64,000 bases of DNA, taken from NCBI GenBank assembly GCA_025642075.2, contig JAODUO010000468.1:170001-234000 (forward strand). The letters run 5' to 3'. The position numbers and the translations under genes were made by a program. The notes below the pieces were generated by a model that was given only the letters and a program-made list of their open reading frames with translations, was not told the DNA's origin and made no database searches. The first letter of the stretch is position 1, and each line of letters opens with the position of its first letter. Positions 28,801-43,800 of the stretch are shown piece by piece. This stretch comes from Ridgeia piscesae. Taxonomy: Eukaryota; Annelida; Polychaeta; Sabellida; Siboglinidae.

Positions 28801-31800
28801 GTACAACTACTTCACTACAATATTCTTGTAGTTATTTCAAGTAATCGGAATGCAAAGAAGTACAACTACTTCACTACAATATTCTTGTAGTTATTTCAAG
28901 TAATCGGCTTGTAATGAAGTACAACTACTTCACTACAATATTCTTGTAGTTATTTCAAGTAATCGAAATGTAAAGAAGTACAACTACTTCACTACAGTAT
29001 TCTTGTAGATATTACAAGTAATCGGAATGTAATGACGTACAACTACTTCACTACAATATTCTTGTAGTTATTTCAAGTAATCGGCTTGTAATGAAGTACA
29101 ACTACTTCACTACAATATTCTTGTAGTTATTTCAAGTAATCGGAATGTAAAGAAGTACAACTACTTCACTACAATATTCTTGTAGTTATTTCAAGTAATC
29201 GGAATGTAAAGAAGTACAACTACTTCACTACAATATTCTTGTAGTTATTACAAGTAATCGGCTTGTAATGAAGTAAAACTGCTTCACTATAATATTCTTA
29301 TAGTTATTTCAAGTAATCGGAATGTAAAGAAGTACAACTACTTCACTACAATATTCTTGTAGTTATTTCAAGTAATCGGCTTGTAATGAAGTACAACTAC
29401 TTCACTACAATATTCTTGTAGTTATTTCAAGTAATCGGAATGTAAAGAAGTACAACTACTTCACTACAATATTCTTGTAGTTATTTCAAGTAATCGGAAT
29501 GTAAAGAAGTACAACTATTTCACTACAATATTCTTGTAGTTATTTCAAGTAATCGGAATGTAAAGAAGTACAACTACTTCACTACAGTATTCTTGTAGAT
29601 ATTACAAGTAATCGGAATGTAATGAAGTACAACTACTTCACTACAATATTCTTGTAGTTATTTCAAGTAATCGGAATGTAAAGAAGTACAACTACTTCAC
29701 TACAATATTCTTGTAGTTATTACAAGTAATCGGCTTGTAATGAAGTACAACTGCTTCACTATAATATTCTTGTAGTTATTACAAGTAATCGGAATGTAAA
29801 GAAGTACAACTACTTTGCTACAATACTCATGTAGTTTTTTCACGTAATTGCAACAAAGTACAAACACTTACCTTATTGTTCTCTTTATGTTATTACATGT
29901 TATTTCCCTTGATTTGATTGGTACCGGTACGTATCACGAAGAGTTGCAATCAATTTGATTTTAGTTATATTAGCCTCACATTTTTAACTGAGATGTTTTA
30001 CTAACTGTGTTGTTCAGTGAAGTTAAATTAACATGCTGCTCTGCCTTATTTTACAGACAGCAATTAACCGGTAGTTAAACACGACACACTGAGGAAAATG
30101 CAAAAACCTATTACTGAGCGATTTCATTAATGTATTTTTGGTGTTGTATAAACATGATCCTCTCAATCACGTGAGAAACAGAAATTGTGCGGTGGAGCAC
30201 CAGACCATCTATCAAAGGGACGATGGTTTGATCCATCCTGTCACCATTTCAAAACTTATGCAATTTCGTTGACGTCACACTGCCCGTGTGTTTTGGAAGA
30301 GACCCTATAGAGACCCAGTGATCCTTTCTGTCTGATGTGAGGGAGGTAAAAGATCCCACACACAACATGTAACCTGTAGTAGATACGGTAATTCTAGAGA
30401 AGGACAACTCTGAAAACCAATGATAATAATGGTCAGCAAACTGACCGATGGTCATTAATGAAAGGAAAGTGAGACTCTACCCACTGTGCTACACATAAAC
30501 AAGCTCTCACCAGTTTCTTGTTGTCCGATTCGGCTGACCGTGCCCGTGGACGCAGTTTGGCCGTGTTTGTGGGTGACGTGTGGGCGCTGTGACTATAGCC
30601 CTTTGTGGGACTGCTATTGGGACTAGGGACATTACCCGAGGCAGGCGGGATGAGACTGCCACCTACGTGTTGGCCTACGAACACAAGCGACGCATTATTA
30701 TTACATGTCAGTAATTTGACTTCTCACAAACCAAAGTGTGACAAACCATGAAGAGCAACATAGAAATTTAATATTTACGATGCTAACTGACATTCGTACC
30801 CCTTCTACGACCAGTCAGTGGGAATTGAAACGACTTCGAAGCAAATGTTGAAATATATGCGACGTTTCAACTTGTCTACGGCGGATCTTTAAACAAAGTG
30901 TGTTTATTTCTGGCTGACAAATCGAATCTTGGTACTGCAAACAATATATTCTGTATCCCATTCAAAACAGTTTTCTATTCCAGTGCATTTGTGTCATCCA
31001 TCACAAGACTTAATTTATGGTACAAAATCGCAAATTATATTTAGCAATTTTGGGCCGATTTGGTGGTACGACTAGCATAGCTTTACGTAGAGACCCGTCC
31101 ACCCGTCATTTTGACGGGTAAAAACAAATATGGACGGGTAGAAATATGGGTGGACGGGAAAAAAAATTAAGGAGCAAAAAAAATGTCTTCCAAAACCATA
31201 GATATTGTTAGTTATGCATTGAAAGTGAATGAAAATGGTGTCACGTGTGTTTGTAGTCCATTTCAGGTCATCAGACACATTTTAAAGTTTGTAAACTGGC
31301 TTAACAGTCAACATCCATGTGTCCACCAAAACATGTGTGACTGGCAATAATTTTATCCTGCATAAAGCCCTGACGACCAGCCGTAGCGGTGTAAATGTTT
31401 GAGTGGTAACAACTGAATCTTGAAATCATGCATATTGACAGGGTTTGTAAACACTACTCTGACCAACAAAGGTGCCACCAATTCTATACAACACAATCTG
31501 ATCACACGTTTTGTACCGGTAATTAACATGCGCTGATGGAATAATCACACTGGCACAGAAACATTAACTAAAGACATTGTTTACAACACATGAAATGCAT
31601 CCTATTCTACTGCCAGACAACGCTGACGCTACCATATCAATAACATACCTCACATTGCGGATCAAAGAAAAAATGCAAATAAATAATACCCAGACCAATC
31701 ATGCACGACACAGAAATATTAACTTATAGAAACAAAGATTAAACTATTTAATGTGGTAAATAAAACATAACACCATTGGGCATGTAATAATATTTTAGTA

Positions 31801-34800
31801 AGCAACACGCTTAACATTACCAAATACCAACACGCTGCATAAATGACATAAAATCTGCAAGGAAATTGAGATCGCTGAACATTTTTGCTATTAGTACATT
31901 TATCTTTATGTTTAAATTGACATACACCTTGCCTGTTACTAAATATTCTTTTAAATACTGGAATAAAATCTTGCAGGTACAGCTGCAGTCAAACCAAGGA
32001 TGTTCTTGACATTAAAGCACGTTATACCAGTCACTTGTTGAACCATTTGTTATTGCTGTGAAATATGGGGAAATACGTATCCGTCAGAAAACTCTGTTAC
32101 AGAAAAAAGCTATGCGAATTATCTATAGCCTTGATTACCATGGTCATACATCTGTATTTTTTCACTGGTCAAAAATTCTTAACCTTTAAGTTTTAATTAC
32201 ACATAAGACTATGTTTAGAAGGTCGTGTACAAGCATTTTTTTAATCAACTGCAGACGTACACAAGCATGATATCAGACAATCTAAATTATTTTATGTTGA
32301 AAAAGCGAACACCACCCATAGACTACTGTCAATTGCTGTCAGAGGGAAGCACAGATGAAACGATTTAGCAAGTGAAATAACACAGCTACCAAGTTAGCAT
32401 CAATTTAAGAAAAGATTAAAGTCCACATTACTTTCTTCATATTTATAACAGTTATCACAATGTTAACAAATTACCATTACTGTTACTTTGTATTCTGTTT
32501 TGTAACTTTTATTACAACTACTATGTATTTTAGTTGAAAAGGGCATAGGCCTTACAAGTCACATGACTTCTACTATGTCCCTTTAACAGCAGCAGTGACT
32601 CACCAATCATGGAATTGTATTATTTTGTATTATCTTTACCATTATGTATTGTATTATCTTTCCCATAAAATGTTGTATATTCCTGTGTTGTGTTGTTGTT
32701 GTTGTTAAATAAACGTTTCATTCATTCAAACGTGCACAACCAATTACATTTAAAAAACCTGAACAGCAGACAAATTGAACGTTTCACGCACTCAAACGAA
32801 CGCTAAATCACTACTAAAATGGTCTGCAGGGGTTGTCAAATACTAAGCTCTCCCTGGGCTCAACACAATGCTGCAGGCATCACATTGAACCCAGGGAGAG
32901 CTTAGTATTTGACAACCCCTGCAGACCATTTTAGTAGTAATTTAGCGTTTGTGTGAGAACAGGGCGATGGTACAGGCAAGGTCAGTTTGAACTCTCTACT
33001 CTACGCAGATGGAGGAAGGAAACTGTTGACTACCTTGGAGGGAGTGAATTGTGGCGTAGTGATGCTGGTAGAAGTGTTTGTGGCTGTGAGTGGGGGTTGC
33101 ACTTTCGCTGCCGTGACGTTTCCCTTTGGAATACGTGACATGACAGCGACGGGGAGAAAACACCTCTGCAATGTAGACAACAGCGACGATAAAGGCGCCA
33201 ATCTGCCCCCTCACCCTACCTCCTGCTGACCCCCTCCGGCATTCGTCCTGCCAAAATTTGTGATTTCCGAACGACTAAAATTCCCAACGTTTTCGCAAAA
33301 TATATTCTTGGAAATGTTTTTATTTTGTGCACAGTTGTACATACGTTTATTTATTATATGTATATAGGTTTACTAATGTGTTTAGACTGTCGTAAGGTAT
33401 CACTGATCATTACGTGATCATGCCACTTCGAATGTTTTATAAAATCTGTAATGTATATGGTTATAATTATTATGTGCAATATTTGTTCCCTATTTTGGTA
33501 GTCAAGAATTTGCCTTGCCTCATTAAAATAGGCAAGCTAAAATAAATGGCTTTACTCTAAGCAATAGACCCACCCAATACTGCCTTTTGAATTACGATTC
33601 ATTTGTACGGACAAACTTGCATGTCTTACTGGACATTTGATAGTTTAGATTTTAGGATATTATTTCAAAACAAGATGACCACAAGCGTTTGTGAATACGT
33701 TGGCTTACAATTTGATATGCGAAGGGATGTTCATTATTTTTATTATTTATAAAATGATTACGTTTGAAAGATCAATAACTTTATCAGCCAGCATTTCTGT
33801 CTCGGCTATCTTTACGGTGCTTACAAGGTCACTAGAATGGAAGAAATGTAACATGACAACACAATTACTTCAAGGATCAGTATGGTCAGCTCGTTTAACT
33901 TAACAGATTTTATTTCGATGCCAACAAGACACAACACATCCTCCCTTACAACCTCTCTACCTATATTTGACCATTTCATGAAACACAGCATTCTCAATAT
34001 CTCGGCATCAAATCCGTACAAAATATATCCATATACAGAATATCTTAAATATTCATCAAGTTAAAGCTTACTATTGTCTGTTTCAACTACCCAGGGTAGC
34101 TATGTTTAAAATGTACGTCTGTGTGTTACTGTAACTATTAGGTGTAATTTCCATCTTATTACTTCGAGCACCAGCAGGAGATATTGAAGTGGAGGTAGAT
34201 TGGAACTCAAACAAACAAAAGAAATTACAAGACGCCATGCAGTGAGATTTCACACTTGTGAACAGATTCATAACACCATAAGCCAAACATTACCTTTGTG
34301 TTAGTGTCAAATTTTTTCAACCAGACAAATTTGGAACCGCAAAAAAACACAGATGGAGGAATTGATAGATATTAATACGCTATAATTGGTATGTGCATCC
34401 ATCCATCCATGCACTGTGGCCTGTTCTGTGTCCATTTGCTTTCCGGGGCTACAGACCTCTGATCTCTGAATTGGTATGCATTTTTGTAAGCATAAAAGAA
34501 TTTTTCAGCATGCGAATGTAATGTAACCAGGTGTGAAGTTAATATTATCAGATGCTTTGTTATACGCACAAATTCTGAGCCCGTAACTGCACTTTTTGTC
34601 AGTTATAACCATGATCAGAACTGTTCGAGCATCATTTATACCAGGAACATAGTTTGGGAAAGATCATATATAATTTGAACGGCTGAACAGATGTCATTGT
34701 AAACAGTTAGATAACAAAATAATATTACAATGCGACGCAATCTTATTTATCCCTGAACAGGCAAATGCACTGCACGGTACACAAAAATACAACTACCAGA

Positions 34801-37800
34801 TTGCTATTAAGCGTGTTTTTGCTATTACGATCAGTAATTTATAATTATATATTAACAAGGTGTAGCATAGCATTGAGCCATGTTACAAATCATGACAGAA
34901 TCCAGAGCCATTTCTCCAAGTCATTCTACGAAAACTTTAAAAAAAATTAAATTGTCTGTCAAGGTCCATTGCACAACCCATCAAGGTCCATTGCACAACA
35001 CAGTAATGTAAAGCTGGCGGTGTCATGAATTAAAAAGTAGTACACAAACATGCAAAATCATATCATTTTATAACTACAGTTCAGTGAGCAGCTGAAAGTC
35101 GAGGCAGAAACAGGCAAAATGTGAACATTATGCTTCTGTGGGAGGCCCTGAGATGCCCCGACACAAGACCAGTCAACATAGCTTTATGTAGAGACCTGTC
35201 CACCCGTCATTTGGACGGGTAAAAACGAATATAGACAGGTAGAAAAATTAAGGAGCAAAAAAAAATCTTCCATCTAAAATCATAGATATTGTTAGTTATG
35301 CCTTGAAAGTCAGTGAAAATGGTGTCACGTGTGTGTTTGTAATCCATTTCAGGTAATCAGACACATTTAAAAGTTTGTAAACTGGCTTAACAGTTAACGT
35401 CCATGTGTCCACCAAAACATTTGTGACTGGCAATAATTTTATCCTGCATAAAGGCCCTGCCAGTCAACTACAAATCTCTCGTGTACAACGACTACAAATC
35501 TCTCATGTACAATGGCAATACTGAAGGCAAAATTACATGAATAGCCTCAAAACTTTTTTTAAACAAAAATATGAATGGTGCCATAGATATGTTGGACTTT
35601 CACCCCAAAGGACTAGAAATTAATCAATACATACACACCACCAGGATTGGAATTTTGTGGCGAGCACAGAGCCATGTTCCGCACTGTCTAGGAAACTGGC
35701 GTCTGGCCTCGAAAATTAAACAATTGTTCACAGCGACGATAGTGCTTTATGTTGTGTCCGATCATAATTTTTGAATGTCAAGGCCAACCGCACACCTGGT
35801 TGCCAAATTCAAGGCCTGTCATTGTAACCATAACAACTGCAGACTAATACTCAACTGTCATGCTAAAACTTACTAGCTGTTAGTTCAGATATCAACAAGT
35901 AATCACCTGTCTGACACAGCTAGCAGTGGGGTTTGTCCAAAGAGGTGCAATGTCACCGACTCAGTTTGCAATATGGTTAATGGTGTTATAAAGCTGGACC
36001 AAAACTGCAATGTTCTGCAAGTCTTCTTAATTAATGCTGAATTAAGTGAATATTTAACTAAAACGTAATTATTCAGTGTGTGCTGGTCCAGTTTTGGATT
36101 GCTTGCTGAGGAAATGTCCTCGACATTGAAAGATGAGGTTGAGGTTCTGCCAAAATCACAAAATTATTGGAACAGGGAGAGAGACCTGTTTTTGGCTAAT
36201 CTGCAGCCATTTGAGTTTATACCTGCGTCATGGTGACAGGTCATACGTCTGTGTGTACCTGGATTTACCATGAACGAAGACCATGTTACACATAAACGTG
36301 GAAGGATCTAGCACTGTACTTGACTGACCACTCCCTGGTCAGACTGGGCTGACCGCGATGGCATGGGAACAAGCCTCACACTTACCTGGATGGCCAGATG
36401 CCGTAGGAGCTTGTGGAAACTCCCTCGCGAGGTCCTGAAACGTTTGGAAAGATGCATTTACAGTTATTTAGTTATACACCTAGCATGTGATCTGTGACAG
36501 ATCCCAGCCATCCGCAGTCGCTTATCGAGCAGAGTTACATAAAAACCCTCTCATATCGATAATGACAATGCCGCCTTAATGGTTGAGTTGTCGATGTAGA
36601 AAAAATTTCAAATTTTAAACAGCACTCAATTAAAATGTGAAACTGTACTAACAATAGCACGGACCACACAAAGAAATTCATTATGAAAATTACTGGTTCG
36701 TATGGTCATCTCTACCATTTCTAATAAAAAACAGAAGTTGCTAACTCCACTTTTGCTCAAAGCGATATATCCAATAGTACAAATTAAACTATTTCACTGA
36801 AAGCACTGTACAAGCAACATCACTATATTAGTGTTTACAACTCAAGTGTTACATGAAAAAATAATTCTGAATTCTGCACACATGTGAAATATTCTTAATT
36901 TGGCATACTGGAGTTGTCTAGCAATATTGTCATATGTAAAATAAAGTTCTGTTGTCCCAGACGCAGGCACAACAAATTATACAGATATAACATTCTCACT
37001 CGATACAAAAGGTAGCAACTGGAATTTGAGACATTTGCCATTAAACAAGATGCGTGTGTTAAAGCCAGGTTGTCTATCACCTGGAATCAGTCCGAGTATT
37101 AAACATTTCTAGGTGGCACTTTTGTCTTGAATGTGACAATATTATGATCGCTGGAAACATTGAATAGTTGTACAATGTATGCCCTGTAGAGTTGTTTATA
37201 ATCAGAATTGTTCATTTTTTCTTGGCTAAAATGAGATCAGCGATCTGTGTCTTGCATATGTTAAACAGAATTTGACAGACAACACTGGAATACTTTCAAC
37301 AAATGTATTGTATTATGTAAAATGTTACACTATCTAATATTAAAACACCAACAGACAGACAACGTGTCTTTAAAAACAGTCATCAATTTGTGAGCCACGG
37401 TCTTAACACATAGCCAACCAGATTACACATGGCATGCATGTGCATGCGTCACTGCACACACACATACACACACGTACATAAAGTACACAATGCACGATTT
37501 CTGTCAAATTCATCACAAATCTGAAAAACAGTCGGATGTCGAAAGAAACAATGAACACAGCGACAACAAGTAGCTGAAATGGAGAACACAGAATATGCGT
37601 GGATCGGCTGCAAAGGAAAAACGCAATAATTTCCGAAACCATTAAAGAAAACTGTTCATCGGATTGAAATACTGCTGTGAAGGCGAGCAGCATAGTTGTG
37701 GGAAGACACCTGAAGGACAGATCACCCGAAGCTGATGAGAACCGGGGAGGTGGAGGTCAACAAATTGACCACGGGAAATAGACATGTTCAGTCGGGAGGA

Positions 37801-40800
37801 CCAAATCTAAGACAGAGATTTGGCATGGGCAGACGTGAAAAAGGCAAGTGTAAATGGAGGAGAATGGGGAAAGACGGAGCCAAGTTTTAGAGGGAGTGGA
37901 AATGGAGTCGAGGCGACTGTCAAAATATCGTCATGTATTAGCAAGCTGATTGTAAATATGAATTTGAATTTATTTCGCATTTTTTCGCAATGTAACCGAT
38001 GTATTATTATGACAACCATTCTAAGCAGCGCTATGAACAAATGTCCAGCAAATGTCAACAATTTAAATGACATGTTGCATAGATGTAAAAAACGAAAATT
38101 GAGGAATTTCGTCAGATGTGTGCAGCTTCTGATTTAATTATGACTGATCCTACTGTCTTGTTCGGTATCAACGCATCAGTTAACAGGTAAACATGCAATG
38201 TGTATTAAACAAAACATATATCAAAAATCACACTCAACTACGTGCAACATTCAACACTACGCCGTTTCTCATCCAAGACCGGTTTCATAACGACATACTC
38301 AATACAGTTCAACAAATTTCCATGTGCAAACAACCCCCACGTGTGCGTGCATGCATGCCCATTCGTCTTTGTGATTCCTATAGCAAACAAATAGACCACT
38401 TTCGTGCCACACGCATAAAAGTACAAAGTCTGATATGGTAAGATAATATTACATCATACAAACTGTATCTATTCAACTGACTTCAGTGCTCAAATTGTGT
38501 CGAATGAGCATCTCCAATTTAACGTAATTTGACTGTTATCTGTTTATTTTATACATCCCACGTTCGAACTGAACATGTTGAACTGCCAAATCACAAAGTG
38601 ATAACGGCCAAACTACATTAAAAATGTGCTCTATTAACACACAATTTCAGCACGTTGTAATAGTGTTTCTACAATCTGCAGTGATTTTACGAGAACAGAA
38701 TCAGACATTGTACCTTTAATGAACCCCGAGAGAACAGAACCACACAGCTACAAGACGTACTGCGTGACTGGAAAACTTGAAACGCTGCAGGCGAAGCAGT
38801 TTCACAGGTGACTTAGATGGGCATGCAGAGTACATGCAGTGCCGTGATTATCTGCAGTGGCATTGGTGCGACCTGCGGTGTCCCCTACTGTGTGGGGTGC
38901 AGATATAAAGGGTGATACAGAGACAGACCGTACTGGACAACTACTGGTTTACTGATTACACCAGTCCCCCCCACACACACACACAGACATGTGTGCATAT
39001 GACCAAGACAGTAGCAGACCTACACGATTCAGACCGACAAGAAACCCACAAAACCTGCAAATGAACCCATAAAACCCCCACAAGTAAATCCGTACCCCTA
39101 ACTGTATCCATAATACGGGGTTCACACACTACGGGAGATTCAAAATTCAAGGCTACATTTTTCAAGGCTATTTGAAAAAGAAATTCAAGACCATTTTAGC
39201 ACGACAGATGTAACTTTACTCCACTTAAACCGCCACTTTACAGTCAACAACCCTGTGAGCATGAGAATTATTTTATACGCTGGATTTCCCAATGCCAATA
39301 ATGACGTAGTGCTAAGATTTGCAGCCCATTTCCCTATGGCTTTTTGGCTGATCCTCGTCATGACAGATGGACCAATAATTGTTTTTAGTTCACTACAGTA
39401 AAATTCAAGGATTTTCAAGACTACTTTGTAAAATTCAAAGATTTCAAGGCCTTGTAATAGATCCACTAAATTTCAAGGCATTTCAAGAATTTCAAGGCCA
39501 TCTACAGACCCTGATTAAACCTGCAGAAGAACATTATGTGTTATGATGCACAAGCAAATGGATAAAAAACATAAAAGAACACATAAGACCCATAAATTTA
39601 TCCATAATATCTCAAAATGACCCCATAAAAACTGTAAATAAACCCATATGACAGACTTAAGATCTGCAAACAAACCCACAAGATCTGCAAATGAACCCAT
39701 AAGATCTGCAAACAAACCCACAAGATCTGCAAACGAACCCATAAGATCTGCAAACGAACCCATAAGATCTGCAAACGAACCCATAAGATCTGCAAATGAA
39801 CCCATAAGCTCTGCAAATGAACCCATAAGCTCTGCAAATGAACCCATAAGATCTGCAAATGAACCAATAAGATCTGCAAATAAATAAATACAAAAAACCA
39901 TGTGTAAGTGATGATTTCAAAACGCCAGTGGTGCTCAAATCTGCAGCGTGTGAATTGCTTAAATAAGATGTGCAGGCGGCTTAGATAATAGCGTAAGTGT
40001 AATAATAATAAGTGTTTGGTCAAATCATCAGAACAACCGAACATGAAGCCAGACAATTGCAGCCTTGTGCGGACAAATTTCAACTGAATCCGATCAACAA
40101 TGGTTTTTATTGCGTCACAAAATTAGTCTGAAGATGGACACAACTAAAAAATAAAAACTGATCTCTCGCATGAACAGTGGGGCACCTTTAATTACGATAC
40201 ACCTTGTGACAACAGAGCAGGTGATGAGGGGACGAAAGGGGAAGAAGACATGCGAAACAGCGGAAACACGTCAAGTTTTGTTGGCCACCATCAAGTTGTA
40301 GAAGAGACTGCAAGAGACACGAGATGGAGAGATACCTGCCAGATGGACGCACTCATAACAAACTAAATGTTTTGAGATTATCTATTCACGTCTCCAATAT
40401 TCCACCAGACGGCAAGAAATAAACTCACTGTGGAGCAAATCTTCAAACACGTGCGACTTTTCAACTTGTTTACGGCGGATCTTGTCTGTGCAGTAATGTC
40501 ATGTGACATGGCTCGGGTTATGGCGGAATATTCTGAGCAAACCTATAGTAGTTCATTGTCTGGCCACAGGAGAGCGCTCTGCGTCCAACGCGTTGGTGCG
40601 AGAACAAGACTGGCGTAAGAGGACGGTAGAGGAAACTGTCTGAATCCCACTGAGAGCCACACCATGAACCGAGGCGAGGGTAACCACCCACCATCTACAA
40701 CCAGATTATTCCGCCAGAATCCAACCTTCAGAACATGTCATCAGAGCAAGAATTACGTTCGCTGTAGATAGATCAGAATGGCATGGATTTCAACATTTGC

Positions 40801-43800
40801 TCCAAAGAATGCTTATTTCTTGCAATCTAAGCTAATTTCTCACTGAGAAACAGTGCTTTAATCGGAGGCCATGTGAACAATAGGTGCCATGGTTATATAT
40901 ATATTTTTGGCAGTGTGTTTTTTAATTTTGCTCCACTTTTTTCATTACTGGTCACTGGTCATTATCATTACATTTTAATTGCTCCACATAGAAAGTAAAC
41001 ATGATACTCAAATCAAAACGTTCAAACAAAGAGTTATATTTTATGGAAGACAACCCTGGCTAATTAAAACACAAAGAGCCAATGTCAAGATGCTACAATA
41101 CTTAACATTGTAGTTAATACATTACCACATAATTCCACAATAAAACCTACAAAGGTTGGTGTACCTCAACAAATATTACCCAATTAATTAATACTGCCCA
41201 ACAATAACTAGGCCTACTTTTGATATTAACAAGCAAATTGAACAGACCTGGAGCATACAAAAGTACTATCCAGACGCAGTAAATAGTTTCCTACGATCAT
41301 CACTATGAGTGTGAATACAATCACACTCGTCAAAACAAGCAGATTGCCATTTTATTTTTGACAAATTTATCAGCAAAATTCCAGGCTTACAATGCCTTGA
41401 TAATTAATCAATGATATTCTACGTGATCGAAAAATTTTCACCCCCTGCATGAACCCTTTTCTGGTCGAGTATTTTGGCACTCTAGCAGACATTTATCGTT
41501 ACTATATTCACAACGCGTGCATCTGGCAGATACCTGAAGAACGGACACATCCACGTATGTACATGATGAGACAGACACCGCCAGCATCCGCGAAGCCAAC
41601 ATTGGGATGCGTCGAAGCACGCGTCCGAGTGCCCGCCCGCCCGGATACACGGTGTGGCGCGGAGGTGCGGCTTGGTTTGGTTTAGTAGTAGTAACTAAGC
41701 CTACGACAGGTGCCACAGTGTACAAGTGGGCGTGCAGAAAGGATGTCACTCATTCACGCGGCAGCCGGCCCGCGCCAGCCAGCCGTCGCCGCGACGTACC
41801 TGTAACGATATAGTTTTGTAACAGACGCTGTCGGGCGCCGACGTCGACCAGTCCTCGCCGGTAAACGGCGACTTGACGGCGTGCGTTGTCGGACGGGGCA
41901 TCGACGCTGACCGCAATGCGTACGCGCCAAGCGACAACTGGCTGCAACAAAGAAAGCCACAGACACCGATCACGACAACATCGAGCGGCACGGCGAGGCG
42001 TGACGCGCACACGTACCTCGAGCACGTGCATGCCGCCCGCGTTCACGAGGTTCATGCACACGTTAGGGGCGGACGATGAGCGGTCGCGTTGCGGCAGCGC
42101 AGGGCGCCGAGTCCGGGGAACCAGCTGGGGTTGGGTGGCCGCCAGCGGAAGTCGACAGGGGCTGTAGTCGGCTAGCAGGCTGGAAACACATTGTAAGAAG
42201 ATATAGTGTGACTGTCGGGCAACGTGACAGTCCCCAGATGGCGCTTGCAACAGGACCCCGTTGTCGGTCTCACATGGAGGACGAGATAGTAATTTAAACA
42301 CTTTCTCGTTGACTGTCTGGCTGATGATACCTGAAGAACGGACACACACATGCACGCACACATGCACGCACGCACACACGCACGCACGATGAGACAGATA
42401 ACATGAATCCATGAAGGCAACATTTGGATGCGTGTGGGTGCCAGCCTATATACATGGTGCCGAGATATAGTTGGTTTAACAGTAGTAAAAGTAGCAAAAC
42501 TCCTGACAAAACAATTGAACATTTTTGGCCAAAATGTAAGTTTCCCTACCCAAAATGTCCCACAAAAATAACAGGATTATGATTTTACATCAACCTCCAA
42601 TATCCTTTGCCGCCACCAAATGCATCCTCTCGATTTCCCATTCAAAGATTTAAACAAAATATATTACATCATTTTGCATATAATTTTGTGGAGAAAAGAG
42701 CACTAATAAAAAGCCAATCGATCAGGTTGTACTTCAGATCAGTGATTTACGTTTTCTGTTGTGAAATTCTCATTTTATGAAACTATTATGTCACTACGCA
42801 GCATCAATGATTAATGCTGGGAATACTGGCAATTCAGCTACATATGAAACCCAAAAATAATTTTGTTACAATTACTCAATATGGCTTCACATGATCCGGT
42901 TCCAAATTCCAATGCATTGGTCTAGGTAAGATACGATATACATACTGTGATAAAGCTTCTCAAGTTGATCAACTGCACTCATGGGACAACAATTCAAGCC
43001 AGTCAAACACAGACCATGGAATGTATCACACATAGTGGAATATATCACCCATAATGGAATATATCACACGTCATAGAACATATCACACCAATGCCCAATT
43101 GGATAGTTTTAAATATACACTAGACGTTACATCGTAACATTCTGCAGCAAAATTTCACGTTTCCACTCAAACCGTTTGGAAAACAAAACAGACTTTTCAA
43201 AACAGGGTCTAGTGAAAATGTATGTGACCTATACTAATTTTTGCATGAATTGTCCTTACTGCTTTGCCTTTTCCCGCATGAGCTGTTCGTCGCAGCTGTC
43301 GTCCAGGCCATGTTGACATGTTGCTGGTACCTTCTCTGTACAGCGCTGGTGAAATTTGAATCCGCACGTCTGACAGCGAAACCCTTGGAACAGCAATCGA
43401 CGACAACTGTCGCAGAATGCTAGTGTGAAAAACGTCTTCCGTACCTGTGGAGGAACAAACAGATCAGTCTACAATTTTGCACAACCTGCAGGTGCCTTCT
43501 GACCACCCTCAGTGGATAACTATTGGACGTCTGTGGCTGGAGATGTCAAAGTTTAGCATGGTTCTGTATAATCATTAATTTTATTCATAGTGCAGAGGCT
43601 TCGATTCCAATAGAAATGTGGTGGGAGTATGGTGACAGTTGCAGTGTACTTACAAAGTTGTGTGACAGTTGCAGTGTACTTACAAAGTTGTGTGACAGTT
43701 GCAGTGTACTTACAAAGTTGTGTGACAGTTGCAGTGTACTTACAAAGTTGTGTGACAGTTGCAGTGTACTTACAAAGTTGTGTGACAGTTGCAGTGTACC

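Larger units (their letters stand above)
30675..36385 (-). other. RAF intron 8
   Basis: 5.7 kb containing the two dispersed repeat copies, a plus-strand LINE relic and the long foldback. Vertebrate BRAF carries optional exons in this CR2-CR3 interval; none was recognised here. Confidence 0.6.
36435..42016 (-). other. RAF intron 7
   Basis: 5.6 kb containing candidate exon 7b, one copy of the flanking repeat, the 21-bp minisatellite, and otherwise unique DNA. No other exon was found. Confidence 0.6.

Noticed and set aside
22570..29870. CRISPR array
   Set aside because: Units are contiguous tandem copies without unique spacers, in a eukaryotic intron; no cas genes.
27490..29870. Third exon/donor-derived minisatellite
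   Set aside because: The 59-bp unit shares no stretch with the ends of exons 9 or 10 and has no conserved GTAAGT on the sense strand, so it is a different kind of array.
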